A stretch of DNA of 64,000 nucleotides from Fragum whitleyi (lineage: Eukaryota > Mollusca > Bivalvia > Cardiida > Cardiidae): the NCBI GenBank assembly GCA_948146395.1, contig OX411543.1, forward strand, positions 24,061,026-24,125,025. Direction: 5' to 3'. Of the stretch, positions 1 to 11,433 are shown one piece after another; the first letter of the stretch is position 1, and each line of letters starts with the position of its first letter. A program made the translations under genes and the position numbers. Below the pieces are notes generated by a model that was not told the DNA's origin, did no database searches, and saw nothing but the letters and a program-made list of their open reading frames with translations.

Positions 1-1553
1 TCTATAGTATCAATGTTTTGAAGCTTGAGGAATATTTTGACTTTTTATATGACAGCATGTTATTTCTATGTCTGATTAAGCAAAATATTTGATGTGTAAA
101 CCAAGCTTTCACACATTGGGCTCAAAGACTAGTTGTGTCATACTGAAAGCAACCAATCAGTGGCAAATGACATGGCTTGATTGATGCAGATCAAAGAAAA
201 TTAGGAATGTGGTATAAACGCTGCGTAAGTAAGGGCGATCTTAATGACCCGTGCACTTGTGCGGGATAAGCGACAACCGTTTTATGACATTGACAATATT
301 GATTGGCGCATCCGGTTATGGTCAGATCAAAGAGATTCGCCGTGTAGTATAGATCATTTGGTTAGGAATGACAATCTGTATGACACATGTTTGTGTGATG
401 AGTGCCGATAATTTTTTTCATGTCCCATAATGTAAACTCTCTGTTAGGGATTTTGTACCTAACAGTATGTGTTCGAAAAGCCGTTTCATCCGAATATCTT
501 GGATTTGCAACGTTCGCCTATTATCTAACATGACCTTAATTTCTAAACGTGTGTGTGTTTTCATTTTTATCAATTTGGATTTAATATTTAGATAGCTTTG
601 GACGATTCTCAATATTCCTAGGTTAAAATGACTGGATTTATGTTGTTAAGACCATTAAGGATAAATACAAAACTTAAATCTATGTTTAGATGTTCTTATA
701 CGGGATGAATATCGTTACTGAGATAAAAAAAAAATCAAAAAATATCAGCATTGAAATTCAAACTAACATTTATTGCTGTGTGGCCAAAAATGCCGTAAAT
801 ACAGCTTTATTCGTGTCCCATTTCCGATACTTTGGTTGCTCAACTACGAATCATTTGGATTCGTATGACTCTCCGGGTGGTTATATTTCGACACAAATTA
901 ATCGTTTCAAAGACATTGTCACAAGATGACAGCTGCATAACAAGAAGAAGGGGTGATTTATCTACATTTTGACACCTTCATCACTTGGAATAAATCATTA
1001 CAAATGTATAATTTTACTACTTGAAAATTGGATTTTTTGCTCTTTGTGTATGTAAAAATGGTTGGAAACGCCAACCACTCATATTTTGATGACGTCATCA
1101 CTACCTGTGCCGAAGTCCCCTATTACTTACAAAAATTTATCTATAAGCAAACAAAACGTAAATAGTTAGTCAATAAATCCAAAAAGAGGATAAGTTATGA
1201 ATTGTCATTGGTTTTCGTGGTTTTGGGAAAAATAAAAATAAGTAGAAGCTTTAACTAATATTTTGTAACCTCAAAACTTTTTCCCTTTAATAGGAATTAA
1301 GACAATACTAACCTTTTGTCTGGAATAAAACACCTTAGTAATTATCCAGTGATACAAAATTGTAGTGAACTGTAAGAGTCGAAAAATTGACTGTTTATTT
1401 TGAGGCACCTTTGGAAAAAAGTTTTATGATGTTAGAAAAGGGTACCCAATCTTAATTTTATCTTCAATTCCAATGCACTTGTTTATACGTTTTTTTTTAT
1501 TTTAGATTTGAAACTTCAAAGTTTTTTGTTGTTTTTTTTTTGTTTTTTTTGGA
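1..1553. other. AT-rich DNA, no gene recognised
   Basis: Only short chance frames occur and none has a recognisable domain, good splice sites on both sides, or codon structure that stands out. No repeat boundary was resolved here. Confidence 0.5.
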
Positions 1554-1578
1554 GGGGGGGGGGGGGGGGGGGGGGGGG
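1554..1578. repeat. Poly-G tract of about 25 G
   Basis: An uninterrupted run of about 25 guanines follows a T-rich stretch. It can form G-quadruplex on the + strand and is prone to length error in assembly, so the exact count is uncertain. Confidence 0.9.
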
Positions 1579-2388
1579 CTCGCGATGCACATTTCTGACA
1601 CAGTTTGACTCTTCAGATTTTCATTTTGACTCTTGGAAATTTTGACTCAAGGGTCATTGACTCTTGGCTTTTGGATGCTAGTGAAAACCCTGTAATTACC
1701 CTTCAGGGCATTCTCTGGACTGAAATTTCTTTTTGCCAACACTTTTGCCAAATTGAAAGAAATGGAGCCAAATTTGGAGCTATTTTTCTTCTAAAACTTT
1801 TTCTTGATAAAATCATATGTTCCTTTTATAAAGCTCATCGTCAAGGGGGTCCTATTTAAATGCCAATTAACATTTAATTGACAGTTAATTTTTGAAAACA
1901 ATCACAGAAATGTTATTGGTAGCCTAGAGGTTACTAGTTGACACACATGCCTTTTGCCTCAATTAATTGCCAGTCACTCTTGAGCATTTCTACTCAATAT
2001 CCTCTCAGCCTAGGTCAAAATCAATAATCGCTGATGGGTCAAAGTTCAGATTTTTTTGTCACCAGTCATTTTGCCAATTTCATTCTTCTATCGCCAAATT
2101 CATTTCATTTTCGCATTTGGCGACAATGGCGACCCCCAGAGAAAGCCCTGACCATTGAACATTACAGTAACACACAGCCATGCATAATAGAAATTCATAA
2201 TCAGTTTTAAAAACAATGTTAATGGATGATTATAACATCATAACTACAGCTTCAATAAACTGTATTTAGGATATTATGATCATGCACCAGATTAGATTCA
2301 CCAAAATCATCCTTCTGTTTGGGAGTCTGAGGCTCCCTACCCTTCCCGAGGACCCAAAAAGGTCTGTTCTGGTTTATATCCTTTACTG
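1579..2388. other. No gene recognised; short phrase repeats
   Basis: The phrase TTGACTCTTGG and close variants recur between about 1605 and 1670, and variants of TTTTGCCAATTTCATT recur between 2060 and 2130. This looks like decayed repetitive DNA. No coding region is supported. Confidence 0.4.
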
Positions 2389-2799
2389 CAGGGTTCGACA
2401 CTAAGGGGAGTCCAGGAGTCCGAGACTCCTTGTTTACTAGTTGGACTCCTTCTATTTGCAAGTAAGGAGTCCGATGGACTCCAAGGGTTCTATTAGAATA
2501 TTTGGAAAACAAATGCACGGAACACTGTCCTTTCTAACACTTGCCAAAACAGTAGATCTTTTCACTACAAAAGTTGTTGAAGAAAATATTTTCTTGCATC
2601 CTGTAATGTTTTGATAAACTCTTCTTTGGAAGAACGTTGTGGAAAAGAAGAAATTGCTTATAACAAGCAATTTCTTCTTTCCACAATGGTCTCCAATTAT
2701 GAAAATTCAGACTCCTTACTTTGAGCTTGGACTCCTTGATCCTTGATGTGTTAGGAGTCAAATGGACTCCTTAATCTCAGAAGTTAGTGTCAACCCCTG
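2389..2799. mobile_element. Non-autonomous element with CAGGGTT...AACCCCTG termini
   Basis: The ends are imperfect inverted repeats: CAGGGTTCGACACTAA on the left, and TTAGTGTCAACCCCTG on the right. The interior has many copies of GGACTCC/GGAGTCC and a hairpin at about 2645-2684 in which AGAAATTGCTT pairs with AAGCAATTTCT. There is no transposase. The CAGGG ends suggest a hAT-type MITE, but no clean 8-bp target duplication was found. Confidence 0.6.
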
Positions 2800-3427
2800 T
2801 ACTGCCCTAACATCTGGCCTATATTTTCTATCACAAATTCATAACAGCATTGTGAGCTAAGTGGGTAACAAATTCTGATGTAAATGCTGTGATTTGAGTT
2901 TGTCCCCTGACTCAGTCAACTTTCATAATTTAAGAAATGTTTCCTAGAAAAACCTAAACTTGCTTCCAAAGGATTGCTCGAGATACAATTTATATATTGT
3001 CAGTCAGCCTGAAAGACAATATAGAGTTTGTTACTGCATGCTTTTGAGGGTGTTAACATTTGCATAGACCTGAGAATTGGTTTAACGCCTAAGTGCAAAG
3101 CACCAGGGCGTTAAAGCATTTTGAGAGTCTAATGCAAATGGTACCCCCCCCCCCAAAAAAATGGATCCTATTACATAAAAAGAAAGATATGAGTATTTAT
3201 TCAAAAAGAGATTTCAATATAATTCATTCAAAGAAATGCTTTAAAACTAGCCTCTAACCTACAAATATGCCAGAAAAAAAATGTGTTATTTGTTGAAATA
3301 TTAAAAAACAGACTGCTCTGCTCTTAGGTTCAGCAGCCATTTTCTAGGTTTATGTGACATCATATAGCTGCGCAGCTTTAAACGAAGCGCAGAATTACCC
3401 AACATTAGTATATCATATGGAAATCTA

Positions 3428-4150
3428 TCTATCTATATAAACTCAGTTACTGCCAAACTCCCCTTTCTGGTATCACTGGCAGGTGAGCATCTGTGCTGAA
3501 ATAAAAACTGTTAACCCTTGTCATGCTGAACCCGGAATAATCCTACTTTAGAGGGAGCTATAGACAAACATCAGCCTGCACATATGTGCAGTCTGATGTT
3601 AGTCTACACCACCTGTTTCTCACTTTCAAACCAGAAATGTCAATAGATTTATTTCTTCAAAACAAAATTGACCTACAAATGCTACTTTCAGTGCTTTTTG
3701 CCCTTTAATTTTGATGAAAATTTTTAGCCAAAATTTATTCAGCATGACAAGGGTTAAGTCATTGGTGAGGATGCCAAATTTCAAAAGTATTGTGAGTGTT
3801 ACATTTAAAGATCTGATAAAACAATTTTGGTCATTCAGGGATGGCTCACTATCTGAAAAGGATCAAGACTCTTCTTGGACGCAGCAATGTCAGGTTTCTG
3901 TACAATTGTTTCTGGTAAGCCATTCAAAAGTATCACTGGAAAATGACCAGACAGATCTATTTCTAACATTAAAATGCCATTGATGAAATGTATGTTTTTG
4001 CAGTAATGAATTCGACTCTCTGATCTGATGATGGTCAAAGGCTTCAACATAGAAAGATAGATGGTCTCCTATCCCTCAAACATCAGATTATCAAAGGAGG
4101 CACACCTGCCAGTAATACGCAAAAGGGGAGTTAGGCATTATATAATATAG
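3428..4150. mobile_element. MITE-like element carrying a nested MITE
   Basis: The left end (TACTGCCAAACTCCCCTTT near 3450) is roughly the reverse complement of the right end (AAAGGGGAGTTAGGCA near 4122-4137), both next to TATAGATGGA/ATCTATCTAT steps. A second MITE is nested at 3511-3757. A lone end of the same family (GCCAGTAATACC, then GGGGAGTTAGGCATTATAT) lies at about 43948-43985. Confidence 0.55.
3511..3757 (+). mobile_element. MITE, TTAACCCTTGTCATGCTGAA family, complete
   Basis: The 20-bp terminal inverted repeats are TTAACCCTTGTCATGCTGAA and its reverse complement at the right end. The interior holds a palindrome around CAGCCTGCACATATGTGCAG. No protein is encoded. Other copies in the window are at 22746-22905, 38850-39096, 41927-42130 and 47240-47424. 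This is the commonest short DNA element here. Confidence 0.85.
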
Positions 4151-4190
4151 ATGGATAGGGAGACCAAAGACCAAAGCATAGATACAACTT

Positions 4191-4627
4191 ATGTCCGAAC
4201 CCCAACTTGAATACTGCTCTTCTATTTGGCACCCCTGGCAAAAAAAAACATTCCTTCAAATTAGAAAAAAATCCAAAGGGCCGCCGCACGGTATGTCTAT
4301 AACAACTAAGACTTTACAAGCAGTGTTTCCAGTATGCTACAATCCCTTAATTGGAGGACCCTCCACCAACTGCGCATACATTCCTCACTCATATACTTTT
4401 ACAAAATAAAGAATAGCCTAGTATACGTAGACCACAGCCACCTAACCCCCACTCGTAACCTAAGTTACCCTATTCAACAGACCTGTACCCAATACCATTG
4501 TAACTCATTTTTTCCCAGAACAATCTGCAATCTGTGGAACTCCCTACCATTTGAGGTAAAGTCTAGTCCAAACTTTGACATATTCTCCTCAAGGTTGGAC
4601 TCAGCAACCTACACTCATGTGGGGTAA
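4191..4627 (+). pseudogene. LINE reverse transcriptase C-terminal remnant
   Basis: Two overlapping frames encode parts of the tail of a non-LTR retrotransposon reverse transcriptase. The first begins with the LEYCSSIWHPW block typical of the region after the RT palm (about 4191-4290). The second, from about 4334, continues with SLNWRTLHQLRIHSSLIYFYK and ends with PRTICNLWNSLPFEV. A frameshift near 4310-4335 and the loss of everything N-terminal mark it as dead. The order of blocks resembles CR1/L2/Jockey-type elements; the exact clade was not determined. Confidence 0.75.
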
Positions 4628-4629
4628 TC

Positions 4630-6960
4630 CTGCGCGTCGTCTATAGTTGCGCAGCAATATGCCATCATGTTAATAAAGAAAATGGCCGCTAAACTTAAAA
4701 GCAGAACAAACTATTTTCATACTCAAAATTTGATTGATTCCACCATTTTAAACAAAAAAGTTAATGTGTATTTTAAAGCAAAAAGATTCCCGTTTTTGTC
4801 TCAGTGTTTTTCATCTTAATTTTAAGAGATTACTGACATTAATTTTAGTTTTTTCCTTGACTGCGCAGGTTTAGCCGACGAAAACTGCGTTGATAATACG
4901 CGACGATGCCTCTATTCATCGCATGATTGTGTAATTCTAGTGACATTTTTTTCTAGATAAAATGTCTTTTACAAAGCCAAAATGGTAAACGAGTACAGTC
5001 GTGTATTGATTTTTTTGTTCATCCGATGTCTTTACACAAATTTTGTACTTAACTTTCTTAAGTGCACAGGATAAGCCGACAGCACTGTATATGTAGTATT
5101 TTCAGTCCTGTTTTATCCTTTTATCATTTTATCCTTTTCCACTAATCTTTTATTTTTTTTTAGCGCAAATTCTTTACTAACAATGACCCGGTGGTAGGTG
5201 ATCTCTCGCATTAATAATCAGAATTGATTGCCTGGGAGTACCAAGTAGAATAGAATAGAATAGGGATACTTATCGCATCTAAAATATGGGCGATGGACGA
5301 CCGAAACATTGTTACTACAGCTTGATTTTTTCTAACAATTAGAGGCTAAAATAATTTCAAATAAAACCTCCAGTAACTCCTTTTATTATTAGATCAGCCA
5401 TAATTTAGACTTCCTTATTGAGGCACGTGGAATCAACGTGACATGTTAGAACTGTCCGGTTAAATGTTCGATCCAAACTATGCTCTTTTTTACACCGCGA
5501 ACGTCATTCTTTATATATGCATCAAATTGGCAACAAAATCGTCACAAAGTTGACGCAAAATAATCATGAATACAGTTTTGGATTCAAAAGTTTACCTTTA
5601 ACTTAGTAAATCGCCCTTTCTTCCAGAGTTTTATGTAATTTTGATTGACGAAGTCATGCGCCGATTATTTACAATTGATTGGTTCCCTCTCGATATCGAT
5701 TATAATTCATGCGGAGTACCAGTTTCCCGGGTTCTGTCAACCTTGACAATCTTTCCCGCCACTGATTCGAAGTTGACTACCGAACTTTGAGCAGAGTCGT
5801 GCATTTTTAAGTAAATCAAATTCCCATAAACTTTTGATGTCCACGGACCCTTTGAGATATAAACAAACATATTTTACTTAATGCTCTAAAAAATGTAGGA
5901 TTTGTCTTAGTGCTGGCATGTTGGTGTTTCTTTTTTGTAACTTACCACGCCCTTAAATATACGTATTGAGAATCCCTGATTTTTATAAATCATTTCAATG
6001 TACTTAGTGCTTCGATACAAGACCGGGGAGCTATATACAGGAAAAAATGTATATTGTTACATTTAACTTTAGAGGTGGGGAGAATGATTTGTTGATTTCA
6101 TGGATGTATCGGAATGTAAAATCTACTAGTAATCAAACCGTATCGAATAAGCGAAGCTGAAGTCTTATACCTCAATGGAATCAATGAATATTCTCTTCGT
6201 ATCTTCTGATTTGATATCATGAAGCAAAAACGCAAGGAGTTATATGATAGATTTTTAATTGGACTTCTTTTCGTGGACTGATGATACTAACAAAATAGCT
6301 ATGCCGCCGGGTTCTCGGAAGTTCACGGTTTTTATTGATTGATGAAACCAACTTCTAAGCAAATCAGAATGCACGAATCTTGATTGACACTCTTTAAATT
6401 TAATCAAATTCAAGTGAATTCTTAATTGCAGATCAACATACATGTAGTAAGCTCTCGGGCCTGTGCCGCCATACGAGTGACCAAGGCAGCGGGTAAACAA
6501 TATCGGAAACCCATGAAAACTGCAATAAAATATCTCAAGTACTTCTCAAACAGTCAACATTTTCCCCTTTTTTCGATGTTTAAGACTCGGTTCGGACTAG
6601 TTCCGAAACGATCATAGTGAAAGAGACGAAAGTCAGTTCAGTGAATGAATGTGATGGAGTTTGAAAAGAGACCATCCGTTTCACGGACCCGGCTTAATAT
6701 AACGTGTTTGAGAGCCTCTGTCCGTATGTAAGTGAAAAGATCTTTGCAAAAGAGTAAATCGTTTGACACAAGCATTCCAAGTTATTATTTTTCAACGTTT
6801 TTATTTTAAGCATACATTAATCCACAACCGTTCTTGCCGCGGGGGATGGCACAGCGAGGGGGTTAGGAATCGTAAGTTTCGGTCAACTTGAGGTTCGGGG
6901 GCTCAAGCGAATCCATTTACAGTAATCATGTCTGCGCTCATGTTAAAAGCGTATGCGAAA
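4630..6960. other. No gene recognised
   Basis: About 2.3 kb without a convincing coding region, RNA gene or repeat boundary. A small pentamer run (GAATA, about four copies) lies near 5248-5263. Frames at 6255-6617 on both strands overlap each other and show no domain. Confidence 0.45.
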
Positions 6961-6964
6961 CGTG
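6961..6964. repeat. Target site duplication, left (CGTG)
   Basis: CGTG lies directly before the TG of the 5' LTR and again directly after the CA of the 3' LTR at 10854-10857. If the shared A is counted the duplication could be five bases, but then the LTR would not end in CA. Confidence 0.8.
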
Positions 6965-7134
6965 TGTCACGGAATGTCCGGGTTGACTATCCGTGTATGG
7001 GAAAGGCTCTAGCCTAATCACGTCTCTAGTCTATGATCTATGAAGACTGAGAACGTGTGCAAAAAGTTTTGTTGCCACAATGATAAAATCGGAGTAATCC
7101 AATTGTTTAAGGTGGTCACGTGATTTCTTTTTGG

Positions 7135-7142
7135 TATAAAAG
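7135..7142 (+). promoter_or_regulatory. TATA box in 5' LTR
   Basis: TATAAAAG lies 170 bp into the LTR, preceded by a CACGTG E-box at about 7118-7123. The same motifs recur in the 3' LTR near 10211. This is the likely core promoter of the retrotransposon. Confidence 0.7.
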
Positions 7143-7679
7143 GCAGAGTTTTCATAATTCTTTGTCAGTCGCTTGTCTGCTGGCTTCGTGGTAACTAGTC
7201 ATTTGACGATATACCCACTGCTTTGCTATATAAGCAATAATATTTGTACGCTCTAGCCTTTGTTAAAGCCCGACACTACTTTAACCTCATACTTGCAGAT
7301 CTGGCACGCCAGAACTCATATTTGCAGGTTTTCAGTATTGTGTCGTGACTCTGTCGTGAGTTCCATACGCTTGTCACCTCAGAGTTGCAACCTTGGCCCA
7401 AACCTTGGTTCAGAAGTGCAGGTGATCAAACCGTGTGTTAAACTCATTGTTTAGGGTCTGAGCTTTAGACATAGTTCTGGAGTCAGCATTGGTTTGGACC
7501 AGCTTGTATCGGCCCAAACCTGTTCTAACCCTTGACGTGTTTTGAGTTCTTGTATTGAACAGCTCAACACATACCCTTGACCTATTCCTAAGGACTGGGT
7601 CTTTCAGACTAAATCATCACAGGAGTCAGACTCAACACTTGTTTGGACCATTCTGATTCTTGTGTGATTAAGTCTTATT

Positions 7680-7685
7680 AATAAA
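7680..7685 (+). promoter_or_regulatory. Polyadenylation signal in LTR
   Basis: AATAAA near the 3' end of the LTR. The copy in the 3' LTR (about 10756) would terminate the element transcript. Confidence 0.6.
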
Positions 7686-7782
7686 CCAGTTTCATACCAT
7701 ACCAGCCCCTTTTTGTCATAGAACATTGTGTTCGTCCCACCAACGTTTCAGGCACTAACCGCTCGGTGCACGTTACAAAAAT

Positions 7783-7799
7783 TGGTGGCAGAGGTGGGA
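7783..7799 (+). other. Probable primer binding site
   Basis: TGGTGGCAGAGGTGGGA begins with TGG five bases after the 5' LTR, the position and first bases expected for pairing with the CCA end of a tRNA. The tRNA was not identified. Confidence 0.6.
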
Positions 7800-7842
7800 T
7801 AGTTTGACAAAATCACCATTGTCTCGAACCATACACAGTACC

Positions 7843-10062
7843 ATGTCGGATACTGGGGACACTTTGGGTATGGATGAAAGGCTAGCAGATATGAAGGCGT
7901 CTGGTGAACGGAGCTTTGTGCGTTCTGAGCAGGCCTTGCTTAAGCAGCTTAAAGACCTGCAGCTTGAGAATATGGGGTTGAGGTCTCGAATGGAAGAGTA
8001 TGAGATGAGAAATGCTGGATCTAGGTTCAGTCCATCATCTCCATCTGGTGTTGATGATAATATGGCGAGGCAGAAACGTATGCTTCCACACTTACCTGAT
8101 ACACCCCCATCTAATGTGTTCAAGCCTGTTTTATCTGACAATGAACATCGTTCAGAAAGGCTTGACATGAAGTATAGGCTTAGCCCTATTTTGGAAAGTC
8201 GCATAGTGACAAATAATGGTACTAAGCGCAAGCGTCAGGACTCAAATATTTTAAGTCCAGATTTTCCTGGTTTTGACCCCCGTATGAACGGGATTGTTTC
8301 CAGAAGTAGGGTGCAGATGAAACCTGACAAGTTTGATGGTTCTGGATCTTGGCACGATTATATATTTCACTTCGAGATATGTGCCACTATCAATGGTTGG
8401 TCAACAATTGAAAAGGGATTATACCTTGCTGCTTTATTACAAGGACAAGCCCGTAGTTTGGCAGTATCTTTCGATGGACCTTTGCATGATTTTGATGGTC
8501 TCAGAGCAGTATTACAGGAACGGTTTGCACCATCTAATCAAACCGACCTGTACAGGGCTCAACTTAAGGAAAGACATCAGAAGGTGTCAGAATCTTTGGG
8601 TGAATTAGCCCAGGATATACGCAAGCTCACTAACTTGGCATATCCAACTGCTCCAGCTGATGTTCGGGATACATTAGCCAAAGAGCATTTTATTGATTCG
8701 CTTCACAGTTCAAGCATGCGGTTGAGCCTAAAGCAATCAAGGCCAAGGGAACTCAATGATGCTGTCCAACATGCGGTTGAGTTAGAGGCGTTCAACCGAG
8801 CTGAGGCTGAATTGCAAGGAAGCAACGGATATCTATGCTCTGTTGGACCGGAACAGGATAGTAAGTTTGACACATACGGCAAACAGATCGAGAGTCTTCA
8901 ACAGACTGTATCTGAGCTCTGTAAGGCTTTCAAAACTCTCCGTCAGAAAGTTTTGAGTTCTTCCTCAAAGTACCAGAAACCTCATGTGAAGAAGGGTACT
9001 GAGCAAAAGATAAAGAAGGATAACTCGAAACGTTTTTGCTACGAGTGTGGGGACCCTTCTCATTTAAGACCAGCATGCCCTAAGCTGAAGAAATCTGCGA
9101 AGTCCCGTGATATGCAATCAACTGATGAGAGCAAGCATGTAGCTTCGGTAGATTCTGGGTTGTATCTCAGAGCTAATGTTGATGGTGTTCCAGTAAATCT
9201 TTTGATAGATTCTGGGGCGACCTATTCCATTTTATCCACGACGTTTTGGCATCGTATTAGACCTAAGGACAAGAAGCTAAACCCATGTGATACTAGGGTT
9301 GTGACTGCTTCTGGAACCCAAATTGATGTCAAGGGTAAGACACAGGTTTCGATGACCGTCAGTGGTGTTCAGTGTACTGTAGCTGTGATTGTTGCAGACA
9401 TTGACTTTGATGGAATTATGGGGCTTGATTTCTTGAGGCAGAATAAGTGCAAGTTGTGTCTGGACACAAACCAGCTTGAGGTGCAGGGTGTAGTTTGTGA
9501 CTTGATGTTGACTGGCGATATTGGGTGTTGTAATGATATGACACCAGACACTGGTTTTGTAGGTGCATCTTTTGTAAAATCTCAAAACCATATGTCAAAG
9601 GTTTTAACTAAGTCCAAACTTAGTAAGAACAAGGTACCTGTACTCGACCAAAAGGGTTTCGTCTTGATGAATGATGGGGTAGGTTCCAAGTCCTCTGTAG
9701 ACCTTCGCAAGGATCAGAGTAATCATAATGCTTCTAGTAAAGTAATTCCTAGCTCTGAACGTATTGATAATTGTATGGGGAACAATGATGTATACTCATC
9801 TAGCTGTGCTCATGTAAAGGGTGCGTCTAGATATGATGTAGTTTCATCAAAGTCTTGTAATAAGTATGTTTGTGTATGTGGGAATTCATACAAGAGAAAA
9901 ATGTATCTCACAAGACACATGAAGAGGGCAAGACATCTAGGTAGCGACAGAGCTCAGGTGACAGGATTGTCCTTAAATAATAACATGGGGTTTGAAGCTG
10001 TTGTACCACGCGAGGACGCTGTAGTCGGAGGCGTGGGTTGTGTCACGGAATGTCCGGGTTGA
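7843..10062 (+). CDS. Gag-retropepsin polyprotein with C-terminal zinc finger
   Basis: A 739-residue intact frame starting at the first ATG after the primer binding site. Order of parts: an N-terminal coiled-coil-like stretch (about residues 25-65), a Ty3/gypsy-type Gag core starting at KPDKFDG (residue 160) to about 330, a CX2CX4HX4C zinc knuckle (C399, C402, H407, C412), then an aspartic protease with the DSGA active-site motif at D456 and the downstream DGIMGLDFL block near 525. The last 100 residues hold a C-X-C-X12-H-X5-H finger (C677, C679, H692, H698) not expected in Gag or protease. No RT follows; the stop lies 22 bases inside the 3' LTR. The protein should assemble particles and process itself, but it needs another element's RT and integrase. 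A coding role for the finger is inferred only from spacing. Confidence 0.9.
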   Translation: MSDTGDTLGMDERLADMKASGERSFVRSEQALLKQLKDLQLENMGLRSRMEEYEMRNAGSRFSPSSPSGVDDNMARQKRMLPHLPDTPPSNVFKPVLSDNEHRSERLDMKYRLSPILESRIVTNNGTKRKRQDSNILSPDFPGFDPRMNGIVSRSRVQMKPDKFDGSGSWHDYIFHFEICATINGWSTIEKGLYLAALLQGQARSLAVSFDGPLHDFDGLRAVLQERFAPSNQTDLYRAQLKERHQKVSESLGELAQDIRKLTNLAYPTAPADVRDTLAKEHFIDSLHSSSMRLSLKQSRPRELNDAVQHAVELEAFNRAEAELQGSNGYLCSVGPEQDSKFDTYGKQIESLQQTVSELCKAFKTLRQKVLSSSSKYQKPHVKKGTEQKIKKDNSKRFCYECGDPSHLRPACPKLKKSAKSRDMQSTDESKHVASVDSGLYLRANVDGVPVNLLIDSGATYSILSTTFWHRIRPKDKKLNPCDTRVVTASGTQIDVKGKTQVSMTVSGVQCTVAVIVADIDFDGIMGLDFLRQNKCKLCLDTNQLEVQGVVCDLMLTGDIGCCNDMTPDTGFVGASFVKSQNHMSKVLTKSKLSKNKVPVLDQKGFVLMNDGVGSKSSVDLRKDQSNHNASSKVIPSSERIDNCMGNNDVYSSSCAHVKGASRYDVVSSKSCNKYVCVCGNSYKRKMYLTRHMKRARHLGSDRAQVTGLSLNNNMGFEAVVPREDAVVGGVGCVTECPG

Positions 10063-10853
10063 CTATCCGTGTATGGGAAAGGCTCTAGCCTAATCACGTC
10101 TCTAGTCTATGATCTATGAAGACTGAGAACGTGTGCAAAAAGTTTTGTTGCCACAATGATAAAATCGGAGTAATCCAATTGTTTAAGGTGGTCACGTGAT
10201 TTCTTTTTGGTATAAAAGGCAGAGTTTTCATAATTCTTTGTCAGTCGCTTGTCTGCTGGCTTCGTGGTAACTAGTCATTTGACGATATACCCACTGCTTT
10301 GCTATATAAGCAATAATATTTGTACGCTCTAGCCTTTGTTAAAGCCCGACACTACTTTAACCTCATACTTGCAGATCTGGCACGCCAGAACTCATATTTG
10401 CAGGTTTTCAGTATTGTGTCGTGACTCTATCGTGAGTTCCATACGCTTGTCACCTCAGAGTTGCAACCTTGGCCCAAACCTTGGTTCAGAAGTGCAGGTG
10501 ATCAAACCGTGTGTTAAACTCATTGTTTAGGGTCTGAGCTTTAGACATAGTTCTGGAGTCAGCATTGGTTTGGACCAGCTTGTATCGGCCCAAACCTGTT
10601 CTAACCCTTGACGTGTTTTGAGTTCTTGTATTGAACAGCTCAACACATACCCTTGACCTATTCCTAAGGACTGGGTCTTTCAGACTAAATCATCACAGGA
10701 GTCAGGCTCAACACTTGTTTGGACCATTCTGATTCTTGTGTGATTAAGTCTTATTAATAAACCAGTTTCATACCATACCAGCCCCTTTTTGTCATAGAAC
10801 ATTGTGTTCGTCCCACCAACGTTTCAGGCACTAACCGCTCGGTGCACGTTACA
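10041..10853 (+). repeat. 3' LTR
   Basis: Same length as the 5' LTR and identical by eye except two substitutions. The bases just upstream (GGAGGCGTGGG) form only a weak purine tract. The Gag-protease frame ends at 10060-10062 inside this LTR. Confidence 0.95.
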
Positions 10854-10857
10854 CGTG
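10854..10857. repeat. Target site duplication, right (CGTG)
   Basis: Matches the four bases before the 5' LTR, showing that both LTRs belong to one insertion. Confidence 0.8.
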
Positions 10858-11433
10858 TTTGAAAATATGCCCTACTTTGTCCGTGTTACTTGCGGGCAAA
10901 GAAAGGGGAGTATTTTCAAAAGTTTGCAAACGTAATGTTATCTTGAGCCTGCAGGGCTGAACATTAAATCTAGCACAGAGAACACTGAAACATTTTCTTC
11001 AGTTCAAGAATCAAGTTTGATACAGTTTGATACAGTTTAGTACCGCTCAATTAGGTGGTAGTTGTCCAACGGTATCTGTTGCGCCAAAAAAACCAATACT
11101 TTATGTTCCATCAAATTGATTAACTCGTTACATTACCAAAATTAACAATCCCACCCGCAATCATTTGTGTTCCATAACCGAGGCTCTCGATCACTGATAT
11201 TAATCAAAGTACTGAAAGTACTGATAAGTTGAAATGCGTTCGAGAGACGGTGACCTCAAGCTACTAGCGAAGCTGACGCCTCCCGCCCACCACAGGTGAT
11301 CACAAAATTCGTCTCGTCTTTTGACGGGCGTATATGAATCAATGTATTTCAACAACGAGAGTCGCTCAAACCCCTAACTCGCTGCTCAAACCCCTAACTC
11401 GCTATACAGGCATGAATCTGATGAAAGAAAAAT

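Larger units (their letters stand above)
6965..7777 (+). repeat. 5' LTR
   Basis: Begins TGTCACGGAATG and ends GCACGTTACA. It contains a TATA box at 7135 and an AATAAA at about 7680, so transcription probably starts near 7165 and ends near 7700, giving a long R region. A 64-codon frame (7260-7454, TTG start) occurs identically placed in the 3' LTR but has no recognised product. Confidence 0.95.
6965..10853 (+). mobile_element. Complete LTR retrotransposon, Gag-protease only, no pol
   Basis: A 3,889-bp element with two 813-bp LTRs in direct orientation, TGTCAC...GTTACA ends, and a 4-bp CGTG duplication. The LTRs differ at two positions seen by eye (7353 G against 10429 A; 7630 A against 10706 G), which points to recent insertion. 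The internal region is 2,263 bp and is almost filled by one open frame with Gag, a zinc knuckle and a retropepsin motif. No reverse transcriptase, RNase H or integrase is present, so it must be mobilised in trans. The Gag core and the protease surroundings resemble Ty3/gypsy-type elements. It is like the TR-GAG class described in plants, but with an added protease and zinc finger. Confidence 0.92.

Noticed and set aside
4191..4409. Intact LINE protein
   Set aside because: The frame shifts near 4310-4335 and only the RT tail remains.
7260..7454. 64-codon frame conserved in both LTRs
   Set aside because: Conservation is explained by LTR identity; it lacks an ATG start and any recognised motif.
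8333..8608. A 91-codon frame inside the retrotransposon Gag region, and minus-strand frames at 7773-8231 and 9277-9598
   Set aside because: They are shadows of the Gag-protease frame, which has the zinc knuckle and protease motifs.
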